Shown: in pieces, positions 47,901-54,300 of the stretch
How positions within the stretch are numbered: the stretch's first letter is position 1
How the letters are laid out: each line of letters opens with the position of its first letter
Assembly (NCBI RefSeq): GCF_024166365.1
Contig: NC_064819.1
Location: forward strand, 111,458,293-111,522,292
Length of the DNA: 64,000 bases
Reading direction: 5' to 3'
Source: Elephas maximus indicus
Lineage: Eukaryota > Chordata > Mammalia > Proboscidea > Elephantidae
Notes under the pieces: generated by a model
Told to the model about the DNA's origin: nothing
The model's input: the letters and a program-made list of their open reading frames with translations, nothing else
The model's database searches: none
Made by a program: the position numbers and the translations under genes

Positions 47901-50055
47901 GAAAAGAGACAGCTCATAGTGGTGATGAGGTATTGCCAAAGAAAGGCTAGCTAACCACCAAAGATCACCAGTATGGCATTTCTTAGTCGATATGCCGCAT
48001 GCACCTAAATTCAGAAACTTAGCATTTCCGAGTAAATCAGCCTTGCAAATACAGATTCAGCTTGGCTGAACTCCCTGAAACTGATGGTCAAACCAGAACA
48101 TTTTGTCCATTCACACTGAAAAACTCGACTTGGTAAGTGACCCAGACACCTGAGTCTTCTGGATAGCAAGTTTCTTCCTGTATTCAAGCTGTATTGGAAG
48201 CCAGGTCATAATCAAACGGTTGTTTGCTAAACATAGACTCACAAGAAGAAGAGCTTAACCTAAGAGCTCTTATGTGTTCAGCAGCACAGTAATAGGCACG
48301 GAGAAGTATTCTGCTGCTTCCCAGCAGTTACAGCAACAGGCAGCCTGGAGGAGACAACATGGGTTTATATATACTTGAATTACACTGTCACAGCCCTGCC
48401 CGTGAGGGAGTCAACAAGTAAGCATAGTGTCCCACATGTGCTCCAGTACACAGGATGAGTTTACCTTGTTTATATACTGCCCGCGCTCTTTGGCTGTATG
48501 ACATCCCTCCTTAACTTCTATTTCAAAATCTGTTAAACACCATCCAAATCTCTCCCATAAGGTAGAGTTAGTGTAATCTCATACTGCTCAGTTCCTGATT
48601 AATATTTCCTTTTTATATGATTAAGTTGCTGTAATGTCATTAACTTGAGGAAGAAGTCTGATTACTGAAAAAATTAGGAATTAAGAAATTAAGAAAAGTT
48701 TATTCTTAACCAAAACCTCTGCCTACCTGACCTGACTGCAGTTATATCCTTGGCTCACTTCATTTTTGTTGCCACGAGAAGATAGTATCTTTACAACTTT
48801 ATATTCCGTACTTTATCTGTGTCTTTATACATTTAACTAACCAAGATATGTTCTCCTAAACAAACAAAAAAACCCAAACCCATTGCTGCTGAGTCGATTC
48901 TGACTCATAGCAACCCTATGGGGCAGAGTAGAACTCCCCCATAGGGTTTCCAAGGAGAGCCAACCTTTTGGTTAGCAGGTGTAGCTCTTGCTACTACGCC
49001 ACCAGGGTTTCCATATTCTCTTAAGTCCACTGTTTAGTAAATTCTCCGTCTACCAATATAACATACTCAATGTTTCCAAAGACATATGACAAAAATATTG
49101 CTTTATGAACTCTCTAGCCAAATACATTTTACATTCCAATTGCTTAAGCTCATTGCTCTGCTCTAGTATAGAGTCCCTCTCTTGTCATTATTCATAACGT
49201 ATTAACTGAATCAGACCGGCATTTGATCCAAAGCACCGTTTCTCTGATGGTTAGTTCTAATATTTACTCTGTAATTTCCTCCTTTAGCTTTAGCTTTTAT
49301 ATCTTCTATGGAATAAACCTTACCGACTTGGCGGCACTGGGTTTGGTTTTGGGGTTTTTTTTATCCCCTTATAATTAGGTATAATTACACCTTCATTCAT
49401 GTTAAAGTCAAGTCTTTCTGACCTGGGAATTCCTTCCCTACTTAATGTGGATTTTTATATCCATATTGTGATGCATCAGGTGTTGGCTTTATGGCCTGAC
49501 TCCCAAAGGACAGTCTTTCATCATCCTCAGTTTCAAGTTCTTAAGTGCCTCACTGTCATGCTCCATGGGCAAACTACATGCAGAGGACCCAGTCTAGTCT
49601 GTCCAGGCTTCAGAGTCCTATCCCTTGAGCTAGTATGACTCAGTAGAAAGAACCTTGGAATAGATGCCAGAAGCTCTTGTTCTAACTCACGTGTTAATAG
49701 GCATTTGACCAATAAGCCTCAGTGTCCTTATCTGTAAAATACATCAGTTCCTTTCCTTTCAATTTTAAATTGTTGTCTAGAGAAATCCAATATGAAAATT
49801 GCTTGCAGTGCTTTACCAAGTTGAAATACCAAAATATTTTTTGCAGCCTAAGTGGATTCAAAGTGACTGTATTATTCAAAGGCAGTGTGTGTATATATAT
49901 GTGTGTGTGTGTGTGCACGTGTATATGTAGAATATTTATAATTGCTTTGAAATACGCACTAACTTCTTTGGTTAATCTTTCAGACCCCTTGGTCACTGGT
50001 GTTCTGGCTTACTTATGAAAAAATCAGAGAGATGAGTGGAGTCAGTCCATTTTAA
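18751..50055 (+). CDS. SLC25A27: SLC25A27 (UCP4), complete gene, 9 coding exons
   Basis: Mitochondrial uncoupling protein 4, a solute carrier family 25 member of the inner mitochondrial membrane. The family shuttles solutes or protons; UCP4 is known mainly from brain and linked to proton leak and neuronal energy control (family knowledge). Joining 18751-18856, 23586-23777, 25963-26047, 28656-28778, 31136-31248, 36046-36130, 43784-43876, 44520-44622 and 49984-50055 gives 972 nt, 323 codons plus TAA, the same length as human UCP4. Every intron is GT-AG and the phases join without a shift. Three carrier signatures, one per repeat, are intact: PLDLTK (residues 39-44), PTDLVK (147-152) and PADVIK (248-253). 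No frameshift or stop was seen, so the gene looks functional. It is divergently paired with CYP39A1 across a GC-rich promoter. Introns are heavily filled with mobile elements. Confidence 0.97.
19051..19205 (+). mobile_element. AfroSINE, near full length
   Basis: Best example in the window. tRNA-like head GGAGCCCTGGTGGCGCAGC (A box), a B-box-like CGTTGGAACCCGAC, CTCCTTGGAAACCCCATGGG, then the RTE-derived tail GGGTCGCTGTGAGTCGGAAT. It lies in SLC25A27 intron 1, just past the CpG island. Confidence 0.93.
19206..20411. other. SLC25A27 intron 1, no named repeat
   Basis: Single-copy-looking intron with an A12 run at 19767-19778. No exon or RNA gene is supported. Confidence 0.5.
20637..20793 (+). 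mobile_element. AfroSINE, first of three in a row
   Basis: Head TGGTCGCATAGTGGGTAAGT, CCACCAGGCGCCCGTTGGGAT, tail GGGTCGCTATGAGTTGGAAT and CGGCAACGGGTTTGG. Confidence 0.9.
20812..20977 (+). mobile_element. AfroSINE, second of three
   Basis: Starts GGAGTCCTGGTGCCCCAGTG, B box AGCAGTTCGAATCCACC, tail ending CATGGCAACAGGTTTGGG. Confidence 0.92.
20987..21172 (+). mobile_element. AfroSINE, third of three, longer variant
   Basis: Starts GGGAGCCCTGGTGGCGTGG. It carries an extra middle piece (GTGAAAATTACAGCCTTGG) seen in the longer SINE subfamily, and ends CACGGCAACGGGTTG. Confidence 0.88.
22421..23585. other. SLC25A27 intron 1, last part
   Basis: Mostly single-copy. A 45-bp reversed AfroSINE fragment lies at 22551-22596 (GCATTGCCATTGATTGAGTC). 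Nothing else recognised before exon 2. Confidence 0.5.
23586..23777 (+). CDS. SLC25A27: SLC25A27 coding exon 2 (residues 36-99)
   Basis: Acceptor TTGTTAG|CAAC, donor GTAG|GTATTT. It carries the first carrier signature PLDLTK, the matrix loop ([16 protein letters not shown]) and the [18 protein letters not shown] segment leading into helix 2. A 5'-truncated RTE/SINE tail lies about 110 bp downstream in the intron. Confidence 0.96.
23882..23916 (+). mobile_element. RTE tail fragment near exon 2
   Basis: ATAAACTCAACGGCACCTAA then CAACAACAACA: the last ~30 bp of an RTE-type 3' end, about 105 bp after the exon 2 donor. Confidence 0.75.
24128..24330 (-). mobile_element. AfroSINE, longer variant
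   Basis: Reverse copy starting AAACCCATTGCTGTCAAGTT, with the extra block TTGGCTGTAATTTTTGTAG, through AGCTGGGTGGGTTCAAGCCA to CACCACCCAGTGAT. About 50 bp longer than the common form. Confidence 0.88.
24340..24503 (-). mobile_element. AfroSINE
   Basis: Reverse copy from ACCAAAAACCTTACCCATTG to ACCGTGCTACCAGCTCC, back to back with the previous longer variant. Confidence 0.9.
24504..25434. other. SLC25A27 intron 2, AT-rich
   Basis: No gene or named repeat recognised. T-rich runs near 24600 and 24985. Confidence 0.5.
25435..25910 (-). repeat. L2 LINE fragment just upstream of exon 3
   Basis: Reverse L2: CTATGTACCAAGCTCTGTGT, GAGGAGCTCACAGTCTGATG, then the TGAGTTGAGTTTTGAAAGAC and GGCATGGCACATTTGAG blocks. 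Confidence 0.7.
25963..26047 (+). CDS. SLC25A27: SLC25A27 coding exon 3 (residues 100-128)
   Basis: Acceptor TTTTACACAG|TGTA, donor CTTTG|GTAAGT. Encodes [18 protein letters not shown] and [10 protein letters not shown], the end of carrier repeat 1 and the link to repeat 2. Phase 1 in, phase 2 out. Confidence 0.96.
26110..26175. repeat. (TA)-rich low-complexity stretch
   Basis: TATACAGATATCTATATATA and onward, an impure TA repeat in intron 3. Confidence 0.8.
26400..26545 (+). repeat. MIR SINE fragment
   Basis: Contains CTTTGGAGTCAAACAGAATT, GCTCAAATTCCTGCTCTGCT and the AGCAAACTACTTCAACT core, as in MIR. Confidence 0.65.
26703..26840 (+). mobile_element. AfroSINE, longer variant, 3' truncated
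   Basis: Starts CGGAGTCCCTGGGTGGTGC, has AGAAAAGCCTGGTGCTACTT and AATTACAGCCATTGAAAA, and lacks the RTE-type tail. Confidence 0.82.
27185..27425 (+). repeat. MIR SINE
   Basis: Good MIR match: GGACTCAGGCTGCCTGGATT, the TACCACTTACTAGTTGTGTG core, CTCAGTTTCCTCATCTATAA, then GGATTAAATGAAA. Confidence 0.85.
27570..27770 (-). repeat. L2 LINE fragment
   Basis: Reverse L2: ACTATTGCAGTCATCTAGGT and AAGATGGAGCCTGGCCTGAG. Confidence 0.6.
28009..28560. repeat. GC-rich repeat of uncertain family (hAT-like end) upstream of exon 4
   Basis: Begins with two 17-bp-spaced copies of TGACGTCAATAGGGG, then TGGACCACACCCCGGACTCT and GGGGTGACACCAAAATGACC. This matches the start of the 20412 element (GTGCGGACTGCACC...GGGGGTGACAACAAAATGAC). 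Later, GTCACTAGG modules recur at about 28167 and 28241 with a ~74-bp period. Its base composition is far richer in GC than the surrounding intron. Confidence 0.5.
28011..28035. promoter_or_regulatory. Two perfect CRE palindromes (TGACGTCA)
   Basis: TGACGTCA at 28011-28018 and 28028-28035, 17 bp apart, so on nearly the same turn phase. These are consensus CREB/ATF sites, created within a repeat. Activity is unknown. Confidence 0.5.
28656..28778 (+). CDS. SLC25A27: SLC25A27 coding exon 4 (residues 128-169)
   Basis: Acceptor ACAATTAG|GAAA, donor TTGCG|GTAAGT. Encodes helix 3 and the second carrier signature PTDLVK followed by [17 protein letters not shown], a typical matrix-loop sequence of repeat 2. 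A GC-rich repeat of unknown family ends within about 150 bp upstream. Confidence 0.96.
28779..29961. other. SLC25A27 intron 4, first part
   Basis: Mostly single-copy. A weak MIR-like core lies at 29045-29215 (GTGGAAGTCACTTAACTTTT). No gene seen. Confidence 0.45.
29962..30115 (+). mobile_element. AfroSINE
   Basis: GGAGCCCTGGTGGCACAGTG, GCTCCTTGGAAACCCTATGG, then GGGTTGCTATGCGTCGGAAT. Flanked by TATTTAATGT on each side (29950-29959 and about 30124-30133), a plausible target duplication. Confidence 0.92.
30125..30358 (+). repeat. MIR SINE
   Basis: GGTCAGGCAGCCTGGGATTC, TTACCACATTTTAGCTCTGT, CTCCATTTCCTCAGATGTAA and AGTAAGTGCTCAATAAAAG. Full MIR layout. Confidence 0.88.
30359..31135. other. SLC25A27 intron 4, last part
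   Basis: AT-rich DNA with no named element before exon 5. Confidence 0.5.
31136..31248 (+). CDS. SLC25A27: SLC25A27 coding exon 5 (residues 169-207)
   Basis: Acceptor TTCCTTAG|ATTC, donor GGGAG|GTAAGG. Encodes [16 protein letters not shown] and [19 protein letters not shown]: the matrix helix and helix 4 of repeat 2, with the usual EGG...GLWAG carrier motif. Confidence 0.96.
31840..32140 (+). mobile_element. Short RTE derivative (5' block joined to 3' tail)
   Basis: Joins an RTE 5'-type block (GTTTCAGCAGAGCTTCCAGT...AAAATCAGCCAGTGAAAACC) directly to the RTE 3' end (GATGGTGCAGGACTGGGCAA...CTAACAACAACAACAG). The coding region is deleted. The same 5' block occurs at 37594-37700 and 63717-63798. 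It looks like a non-autonomous RTE. Confidence 0.75.
32616..32772 (+). mobile_element. AfroSINE inside L2
   Basis: GGAGCCCTGGTGGCTCAATG, B-box CAGCAGTTCAAATCCACC, tail GGGTCTCTGTGAGTCAGAAC and a GGTTTTGGTTTA end. Confidence 0.92.
32884..34053 (+). mobile_element. mariner DNA transposon with TIRs and TA target
   Basis: Terminal inverted repeats at 32884-32907 and 34030-34053 differ at about 3 of 24 bases and are flanked by TA on both sides (32882-32883, 34054-34055). Inside is a broken transposase with [10 protein letters not shown] and [16 protein letters not shown] (from about 33538) and [17 protein letters not shown] (from 33779), the mariner signature. Stops and frameshifts are present, and the Asp expected in the HxDNAPAH box is Gly. 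An L1 3' end is inserted at about 33205-33487. Confidence 0.88.
33205..33487 (-). repeat. L1 3' UTR inserted in mariner
   Basis: T-run then AATTGTGCTTTAGGTGAAAG, the reverse of the afrotherian L1 end (compare 16585 and 62915). It separates the N-terminal mariner sequence from GACCTCAAAGATGAGCCAAG. Confidence 0.75.
34116..34489. other. SLC25A27 intron 5 DNA
   Basis: Nothing recognised with confidence. L2-like wording appears toward the right side. Confidence 0.4.
34490..35548 (+). repeat. L2 LINE, long 3' part
   Basis: Runs from GGCATGATTCTTGACTCTTC through CTGCCTCAGGGCCACAATAC and AGGTCTCTGCTCAAATGTCA to GTACCTGGCACGTGATAGGT. About 1 kb of a standard L2 end. Confidence 0.85.
35549..36045. 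repeat. Second, weaker L2 piece up to exon 6
   Basis: TTTATAAAACTCCAGTATTATG and CCCCGTTTAAAACCCTTCAA continue L2-like wording at 35560-35720; an L2-like end recurs near 35930-36000. Confidence 0.5.
36046..36130 (+). CDS. SLC25A27: SLC25A27 coding exon 6 (residues 207-235)
   Basis: Acceptor CTCCAAG|ACTT, donor ATCAAG|GTAAGT. Encodes [20 protein letters not shown] and then NIMTHGLS, linking repeats 2 and 3. The following intron (7.65 kb) carries the inverted RTE pair. Confidence 0.96.
36131..36860 (-). repeat. Intron 6 start with reversed L2 fragment (36405-36700)
   Basis: GTGTGGGGCCCTGCAGTGGG and AGCTCCTGCCAGGGGAGTTT fit a reversed L2. The rest is unclassified. Confidence 0.5.
36861..37489. 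other. Pyrimidine-rich intron DNA, possibly old L2
   Basis: TCACCATTCGTTCCCATTCT, TGCCTTTGCTCATGCTGTTC and similar phrases recall an L2-type 3' region, but I could not place it firmly. Confidence 0.35.
37490..38877 (+). mobile_element. RTE LINE, 5' end and endonuclease (forward arm of inverted pair)
   Basis: Starts with TATGATGGTTTGCATGTTGC, has GGTCACCCATGGTGGACAGG, then the endonuclease region ([20 protein letters not shown] in frame) and ends before the RT domain at the join with the reversed copy. In-frame stops are frequent. An A18 run is at 37536-37552 and an AfroSINE at 38541-38690. Confidence 0.88.
38541..38690 (+). mobile_element. AfroSINE inside RTE
   Basis: ACCCTGGTGGCGTAGTGGTT, TCGGCAGTTCGAATCCGCC, tail GGGTCGGTGGGAGTCGGAAT. 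GAAAAGAGACA before it and GGAAAAAGACA after it look like its target duplication. Confidence 0.9.
38878..41206 (-). mobile_element. RTE LINE, 5' end to RT (reverse arm of inverted pair)
   Basis: Read leftward it runs 5' region (41206-41100), endonuclease (about 40750-40200), linker, and the start of RT to the CTGTACATGGACCAAGCGGC block near 38915. It faces the copy at 37490-38877. An AfroSINE lies at 39021-39165. Broken by stops. Confidence 0.88.
39021..39165 (-). mobile_element. AfroSINE inside reversed RTE
   Basis: Reverse copy from CACCTGTTGCTGTCGAGTCC to TAGCTCTTAACCACTGCTAA, between RTE RT blocks. Confidence 0.9.
41207..41908. other. Intron 6 DNA between RTE pair and microsatellite
   Basis: No gene or named repeat recognised. 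Confidence 0.45.
41914..41951. repeat. (TG)n microsatellite
   Basis: About 19 uninterrupted TG units in intron 6. Likely length-polymorphic. Confidence 0.95.
42690..43010 (-). repeat. L2 LINE fragment
   Basis: Reverse L2: GTGCAGGGCATTCCAGAGGA, CATGGCCAGAGCATGAGTGA and ACATAATTAGATTTATATTT. Confidence 0.65.
43040..43592 (+). repeat. L2 LINE 3' end just upstream of exon 7
   Basis: TTCCCCTGTTTAAAATCCTC, AGTGTAAGCTCCTTGAGGGC and AGAGTGCCTGGCATCAGCAG follow the L2 order. It ends about 190 bp before exon 7. Confidence 0.85.
43784..43876 (+). CDS. SLC25A27: SLC25A27 coding exon 7 (residues 235-266)
   Basis: Acceptor GTCTGTAG|TTTA, donor GGAAG|GTAGAA (acceptable but weaker than the other donors). 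Encodes helix 5 and the third carrier signature PADVIK, then [13 protein letters not shown]. Confidence 0.96.
43877..44519. other. Intron 7, short, AT-rich
   Basis: No feature recognised. Confidence 0.5.
44520..44622 (+). CDS. SLC25A27: SLC25A27 coding exon 8 (residues 266-300)
   Basis: Acceptor CTTTTTAG|GGGA, donor CGAATG|GTAAAG. Encodes [20 protein letters not shown] and [14 protein letters not shown], the matrix helix of repeat 3. It ends in phase 0, which matters for the possible alternative last exon at 54748. Confidence 0.96.
45250..46090 (-). repeat. L2 LINE, reversed, with small SINE-tail insert
   Basis: TTAATTGAACACCTACTCCA..., then ACGCTGGGAGATTAAGAAAG and GATCATTCTGGCTGCCGTGT give a collinear reversed L2. 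A 45-bp AfroSINE/RTE tail (GTAGAGTCACTATGAGTCAG) sits at about 45443-45486. Confidence 0.78.
46370..47330 (-). repeat. Mixed L2 / MIR / RTE-tail block in intron 8
   Basis: Reversed L2 pieces at 46370-46500 and 46885-47330, reversed MIR at 46495-46760 (TATAGACGAGGAAACAAGAG, AACTTGGCCAGGTTAC, interrupted by a reversed SINE scrap at 46665-46695), and an RTE tail at 46786-46880 (GACCAGGCAGTGTTTCATTC). Confidence 0.6.
47630..47862 (-). repeat. MIR SINE
   Basis: Reversed MIR: GTGCTAAGCTCTTTACATAC, TCAGATGAGAAAACGATGGC and CTTGCTCAAATTCATATAAC. Confidence 0.8.
47863..48867. other. Intron 8 DNA, unclassified
   Basis: About 1 kb without a repeat family I can name or any exon signal. Confidence 0.45.
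48868..49013 (-). mobile_element. AfroSINE
   Basis: Reverse copy from AAAACCCAAACCCATTGCTG to GCCACCAGGGTTTCC. Lost part of the middle (no CTGGTGGATTC block). Confidence 0.9.
49014..49983. other. Intron 8, last part
   Basis: A SINE/RTE-tail scrap at 49322-49360 (CGACTTGGCGGCACTGGGTT), a MIR-like piece at 49631-49745 and an impure TG/TA repeat at 49886-49926. Otherwise unclassified. Confidence 0.5.
49984..50055 (+). CDS. SLC25A27: SLC25A27 coding exon 9 (residues 301-323, stop)
   Basis: Acceptor ATCTTTCAG|ACCC. Encodes [19 protein letters not shown] and VSPF, then TAA at 50053-50055. This is helix 6 and the short matrix-side tail, and it matches the normal UCP4 C-terminus. Confidence 0.96.
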   Translation, partial: TPWSLVFWLTYEKIREMSGVSPF

Positions 50056-52340
50056 GTCCTTAAAGATCCAGACCAGTAATAACAGTATTCAGTGTCACTG
50101 AAATGTGGGCATCTGAAACACACACTCCCTATTACTTCTACCTCTTTAGAAAGACACCTTACTCCACAAAGACTGTGATTTATAGGGGGCAGCACTTTGT
50201 TTTTCTCTGGAGATCCAAGTTCTCTTTGACTACTCCTTTTGTCCAAAAATGATCTGGTCTTCTGGTCGGATCGCACAAGGCCACCCAATGAGACCCAGCA
50301 CAGCATTTTCTAAAGAAGAATACAACCCTGACCACTTTCACCTTTGGCGAGAAGGTTTGACCTTCTTTGAGATGCTATTCTGTGCTGAAGAGCCTGCTTA
50401 GAGGAGCAGTGCAGGAGGGAGACAGCATCTCAGACCTGAAGTAGACACTAGGGCTGTGGGAGAATATATACATAGTGTTTAAGAAATATATTTAACCTGT
50501 CATGTCAGTATTTACAGTAGAAGTTTGACGATTCACTTTTCTGTTGTTAAAGTGCACGTATTGTAACTCAAAGGGAGATGAATGAAACTATGTATAAACA
50601 TTTTGAGTTTCCCTAGTGTTGAAGGAAGTTGATGTATCTTTTTTTGCCAGGAGAATGAAAAAAATTAAATTCTGAGTTTCAAGGAAAGAAGCTATTTTCT
50701 GCCAGCACCCCATCGTTAGATCTCTGTTCATTGATGAGCACTCCACTGCGTGTCTAAGGACTTTCCTGACAGCCACAGACTCCAAATCCTGATGAAAGCA
50801 GAGAAGAGCATTTGCCTTGTTATGTATGCTGTTACAACTTGAATTTGTCACTAGCTCTCAAGAATCTCAATGTATAAGAATTTTAATTTGTTTGATTAAG
50901 ACTCACAAGTCCTCTTTATAAGTGCTACCATCAGTCTTTTAGTGGTGTTTTAAAAGCAAGTCTAATGTATCGTCAGCCAACACTGGTATGCATCCTTTCT
51001 TATCTCCCCTGCCCTAACGCTAAGGGCGTTACAGAGATAATCTAGAAATCACACTAAAGCTGCCTCTAGCCTGAATCTTAACCAGTTTGACAGAGCTTCC
51101 TAACCTAAAAAAATGTTAAATATAAAGTATCTGTAGTATACAGTTACATTTCCAATCATTGAATCAAATCCCTTATTTTAAAAAGTGAAGGATTTCTTCA
51201 GATCCACCTACATACCACCTGCTCCTTCAACCCCAGACAGTAGGCATTTCTGGATGGATGTTAGGGGTGGTGGTTGTGATTGTTGAAACAGCAAAACTAA
51301 AAAAACTCAGATGCAAGAAACAGCTTGCTGCTAACCAGACAGAGTTTGTTGTGGACATTGATGATGTTGAACAAAAAAATGCTTATAAATGCTCTGTGGT
51401 TGCATTAATGTATAATCACTGCCATTTTGGAGTGTGTGGGAAGAGTCGTAAACTTTATAATGTGATGCGTTAATATGTAGTGGCTTATTGTTTTTCTGTT
51501 TGCAGAATGTGGAGTTTAACTCTTAAAATCTTTAGGTAGTCTGCTTTTCCACTGCATTCGTCAGTCTGTATGAATTAAGTTATTAAACATATTTAAAATA
51601 TATTATGTGCTAAATTCCCAAGTGTATGCATTGGAACCACTTTGGGGAAATTTTTTTTTTTAATGTTTAATCTTTAAAATTAAAGACTGTATCAACCTAA
51701 TAATATGAACTGGACCATAACAAAATTTATTTAGCTTAATTCTTTGGGGGCCTTGGGATGAAAACACTGCTTAGGTTCTGAGACTGTTCCATTGTATCTG
51801 GGTCAACGTGAATAACTACAGAATTTTTATCCTGAAATGACTTCTTGGGATCATTTGGTTTAACCCACTCATTTTACATGTTAGGAAACTGAAGCCCAGA
51901 AAAAGAGTTCCTTAAGGCCATAAGTTATTTAGTTGCAGAGCCAGGGTAAAAACACAGATCTCCTAATTATTATGATTATTACAACTTACAGTTATTGTTC
52001 ACCAAGAAAATGTCTTATGCCATCTTCACAACAACCCACTCTATTGCTCTGGAGTGTCTTCCAAATACACGTTTTTCTTTATGGCACCTCTAATATTTTT
52101 AATGAATAAAAATTGTCTCAAGCATACATTTTAGAACGGAGTCATCATGCTTTAGTTAGCTTGAACATTAAGACCTTCCATAAGTGGCCCATATCCTGTA
52201 TATACCATCATATTCATACTTTTCCAGTGAAACCATGTTCATTAACGTATGTTGGACCTTTGCGTTATTTTTGCCAACTTGCAATCATCTTGTTCTCTCC
52301 GATTTACAGTAAATAAAAAGCAATAAAAATTTCAGGAATT
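50056..52340 (+). other. SLC25A27: Probable SLC25A27 3' UTR
   Basis: About 2.3 kb of mostly single-copy DNA after the stop codon, with no splice or coding signal that I could support. Candidate polyadenylation signals are ATTAAA at 51582-51587 and AATAAA at 52105-52110, 52313-52318 and 52322-52327. Which is used cannot be told from sequence. An old MIR fragment lies at 51850-51985. The 71-codon ORF at 51258-51473 resembles nothing I know and is probably chance. Confidence 0.45.
51850..51985 (-). repeat. MIR fragment
   Basis: ATTTTACATGTTAGGAAACTG and TTGCAGAGCCAGGGTAAAAA, reversed MIR core. Confidence 0.6.
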
Positions 52341-53217
52341 TCGTGTCTACACTCATAGACTTAACCATTTCAACTTCATTTTATTATTATAGTACTATTG
52401 TATATATTTCTCTACTCTTCAGCTCAGTATTGATAGTTAACATCTAAGCTTCTTTTGCCTTGCTTTCTCATGTTCTCAAATGATTTTTGTCACTGAAAAA
52501 ATATATTCATATTTTTAATTACATACAGTTCTTTGCTCTTTATGTATACAAGTAGCATAGATAGCCAGATAACATTTCTTCAAGTCGCTTCTAGTAGAAA
52601 TAATATGTCTTCATCGAGTGTCCTAAAACCTATATAATTATAAGCTACTAGTAGGTAGGAAAATGTCTTCTGTTTTATTATGATTCCATAGTCTTATTTA
52701 GTAGCTTTGCTTTGCTGTTAGGTACTCAACAATAATTGATTACAGCTACATATGAGTCAATTTTATCTTCATTATTTTAAGAGTCTAGCTATTGTATAAG
52801 ACTAGTCTGAAATTTCTCTCTTGGCTAAGAAGAAAAAGAAAACAAATTCAAGAAGATTTTAAATGTAATTTGCTGTTGAGTTGTCTTCAAGTTTTCAAGC
52901 ACATTGGTTTATTTACAATTGACATAATTATGCACGTGCTCAGTTCATGAAAGCAGATTCTCCCAGGGCCTCCTATACGGAAAATGCTTAATTTTAACAC
53001 TTGATTCTGTTATGATTCAGTTATCTCAGATGGAATCAAGACTCATTAAAGTGTTTACCAAACAAGTATATATTATTACTAAGTGCCAAATAATACGGAG
53101 GGAAGGCTGAACCTTTTGTAAGTACTGACCTTTTTCACGGTTTGTGTTCCACTTAGGATAATAATATGACTAGGATCAAGTCTCTTCACTTCTCTGGATT
53201 GCCATTTCTTGTTCTAT
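52341..53217. other. Intergenic AT-rich DNA
   Basis: No repeat or gene recognised. Confidence 0.45.
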
Positions 53218-53512
53218 AAGATGATGTTGGGTGCCATCAGGTCAATTTTCAACTCATAGTGACCCCATTTATGGGGCAGTTCTACTCTGTCTTACAGGGT
53301 CGCTATGAGTTGGAATCGACTCGACGGCACTGGGGGGTTTGGGGTAGTGACCCCATGTGATAATAGAACTGCCCCATAGGGTTTTCTAGACTATCTGCGG
53401 GAAGCAGATGGCCAGATCTTTCTCCCTTGGAGCCCCTGGGTGGGTTCAAACTGCTAGCCTTCTGGTTAGCAGCCAATCCCATAACCGTTATATCACCAGG
53501 GCTCCTATCTAT
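53218..53512 (-). mobile_element. AfroSINE (longer variant) carrying a second SINE inside
   Basis: Outer reversed copy: ATGTTGGGTGCCATCAGGTC to the A-box side TATCACCAGGGCTCC. It is split at 53269-53344 by a forward, 5'-truncated AfroSINE, with the 12-bp target TAGTGACCCCAT repeated on both sides (53257-53268 and 53345-53356). Confidence 0.9.
53269..53344 (+). mobile_element. 5'-truncated AfroSINE nested in another AfroSINE
   Basis: Contains only TATGGGGCAGTTCTACTCTG through GGGTCGCTATGAGTTGGAAT and the G/T-rich end. Perfect 12-bp duplications flank it. Confidence 0.9.
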
Positions 53513-53734
53513 AAGACAGAGGGACAGAAGTTTAGAATATTAACTTTTATATACTTAAAAGGGGCCATTATATTGACATCATATTAAAAAATAGGATTAT
53601 TTTATTAACATTTGTCTTCTGTGTTTCATTTCATTTCATATATTTTAAGGATACGGACAAGTCTGTCCAGGCCTTAAAGTTAAATAAAGCTTGTTTTATG
53701 ACTGAACTGTATAATCTTGAAATCCATCCTTAAC

Positions 53735-54300
53735 AGAGTAGCAGACTCTTCTTCCTTCAAGCAGCTCTGGGCATGTCACCCAATATTCTTACCTTCAATA
53801 GCTCCTTCATACACATGCAGTGAAAATTAAAATCTTTAATACCATATTCAAGACCCTTTCAATGTGACTCCAACCTATTTTTTTTTAGCTTTTGCCCTTC
53901 ACTGTATACCTGCACCCACCTTGCAGCTGCACCGCTCTACTTACTTCCCTGAAGGTGCTCTAAACTTGGCTGCTGCTCCTGGTGTGTTCTCCACCAGACT
54001 TTTCTCCTACCACCACTGCTACCCATTCAGCTTCACCCTCTTTGGTCAAATTCTCCTTGAACATCTGGAAAGATCACATATTACCTGCTCTCTGAGGTTT
54101 TCAACACCTTCAACACTGCCATATTCTTATAGCACTTTGTGACTCTCATACACCATTTAACACTTCATGGTTATTTATATACATGTCAGCTTCCCCACAC
54201 TAAAGGATGAACTGTTGGAAAGCAAGGACCTTGTAATAGATCTTCGTATCTCCTAAAGACTTCAACTAGGAGCTGCTTGAAAGATCTTTGTTGAATTGAG
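53735..54300 (+). repeat. L2-like LINE 3' part
   Basis: AGACCCTTTCAATGTGACTC, TTCACCCTCTTTGGTCAAAT and the ending GAAAGATCTTTGTTGAATTG fit an old L2. The open frame at 53864-54142 belongs to it. Confidence 0.6.

Noticed and set aside
51258-51473. 71-codon open frame after the SLC25A27 stop
   Set aside because: No domain, no splice context, and it lies in the probable 3' UTR.
53864-54142. 92-codon open frame that might be the start of TDRD6
   Set aside because: No Tudor-type sequence is seen, the text reads as an old L2, and TDRD6 has a very long coding exon absent from this window.
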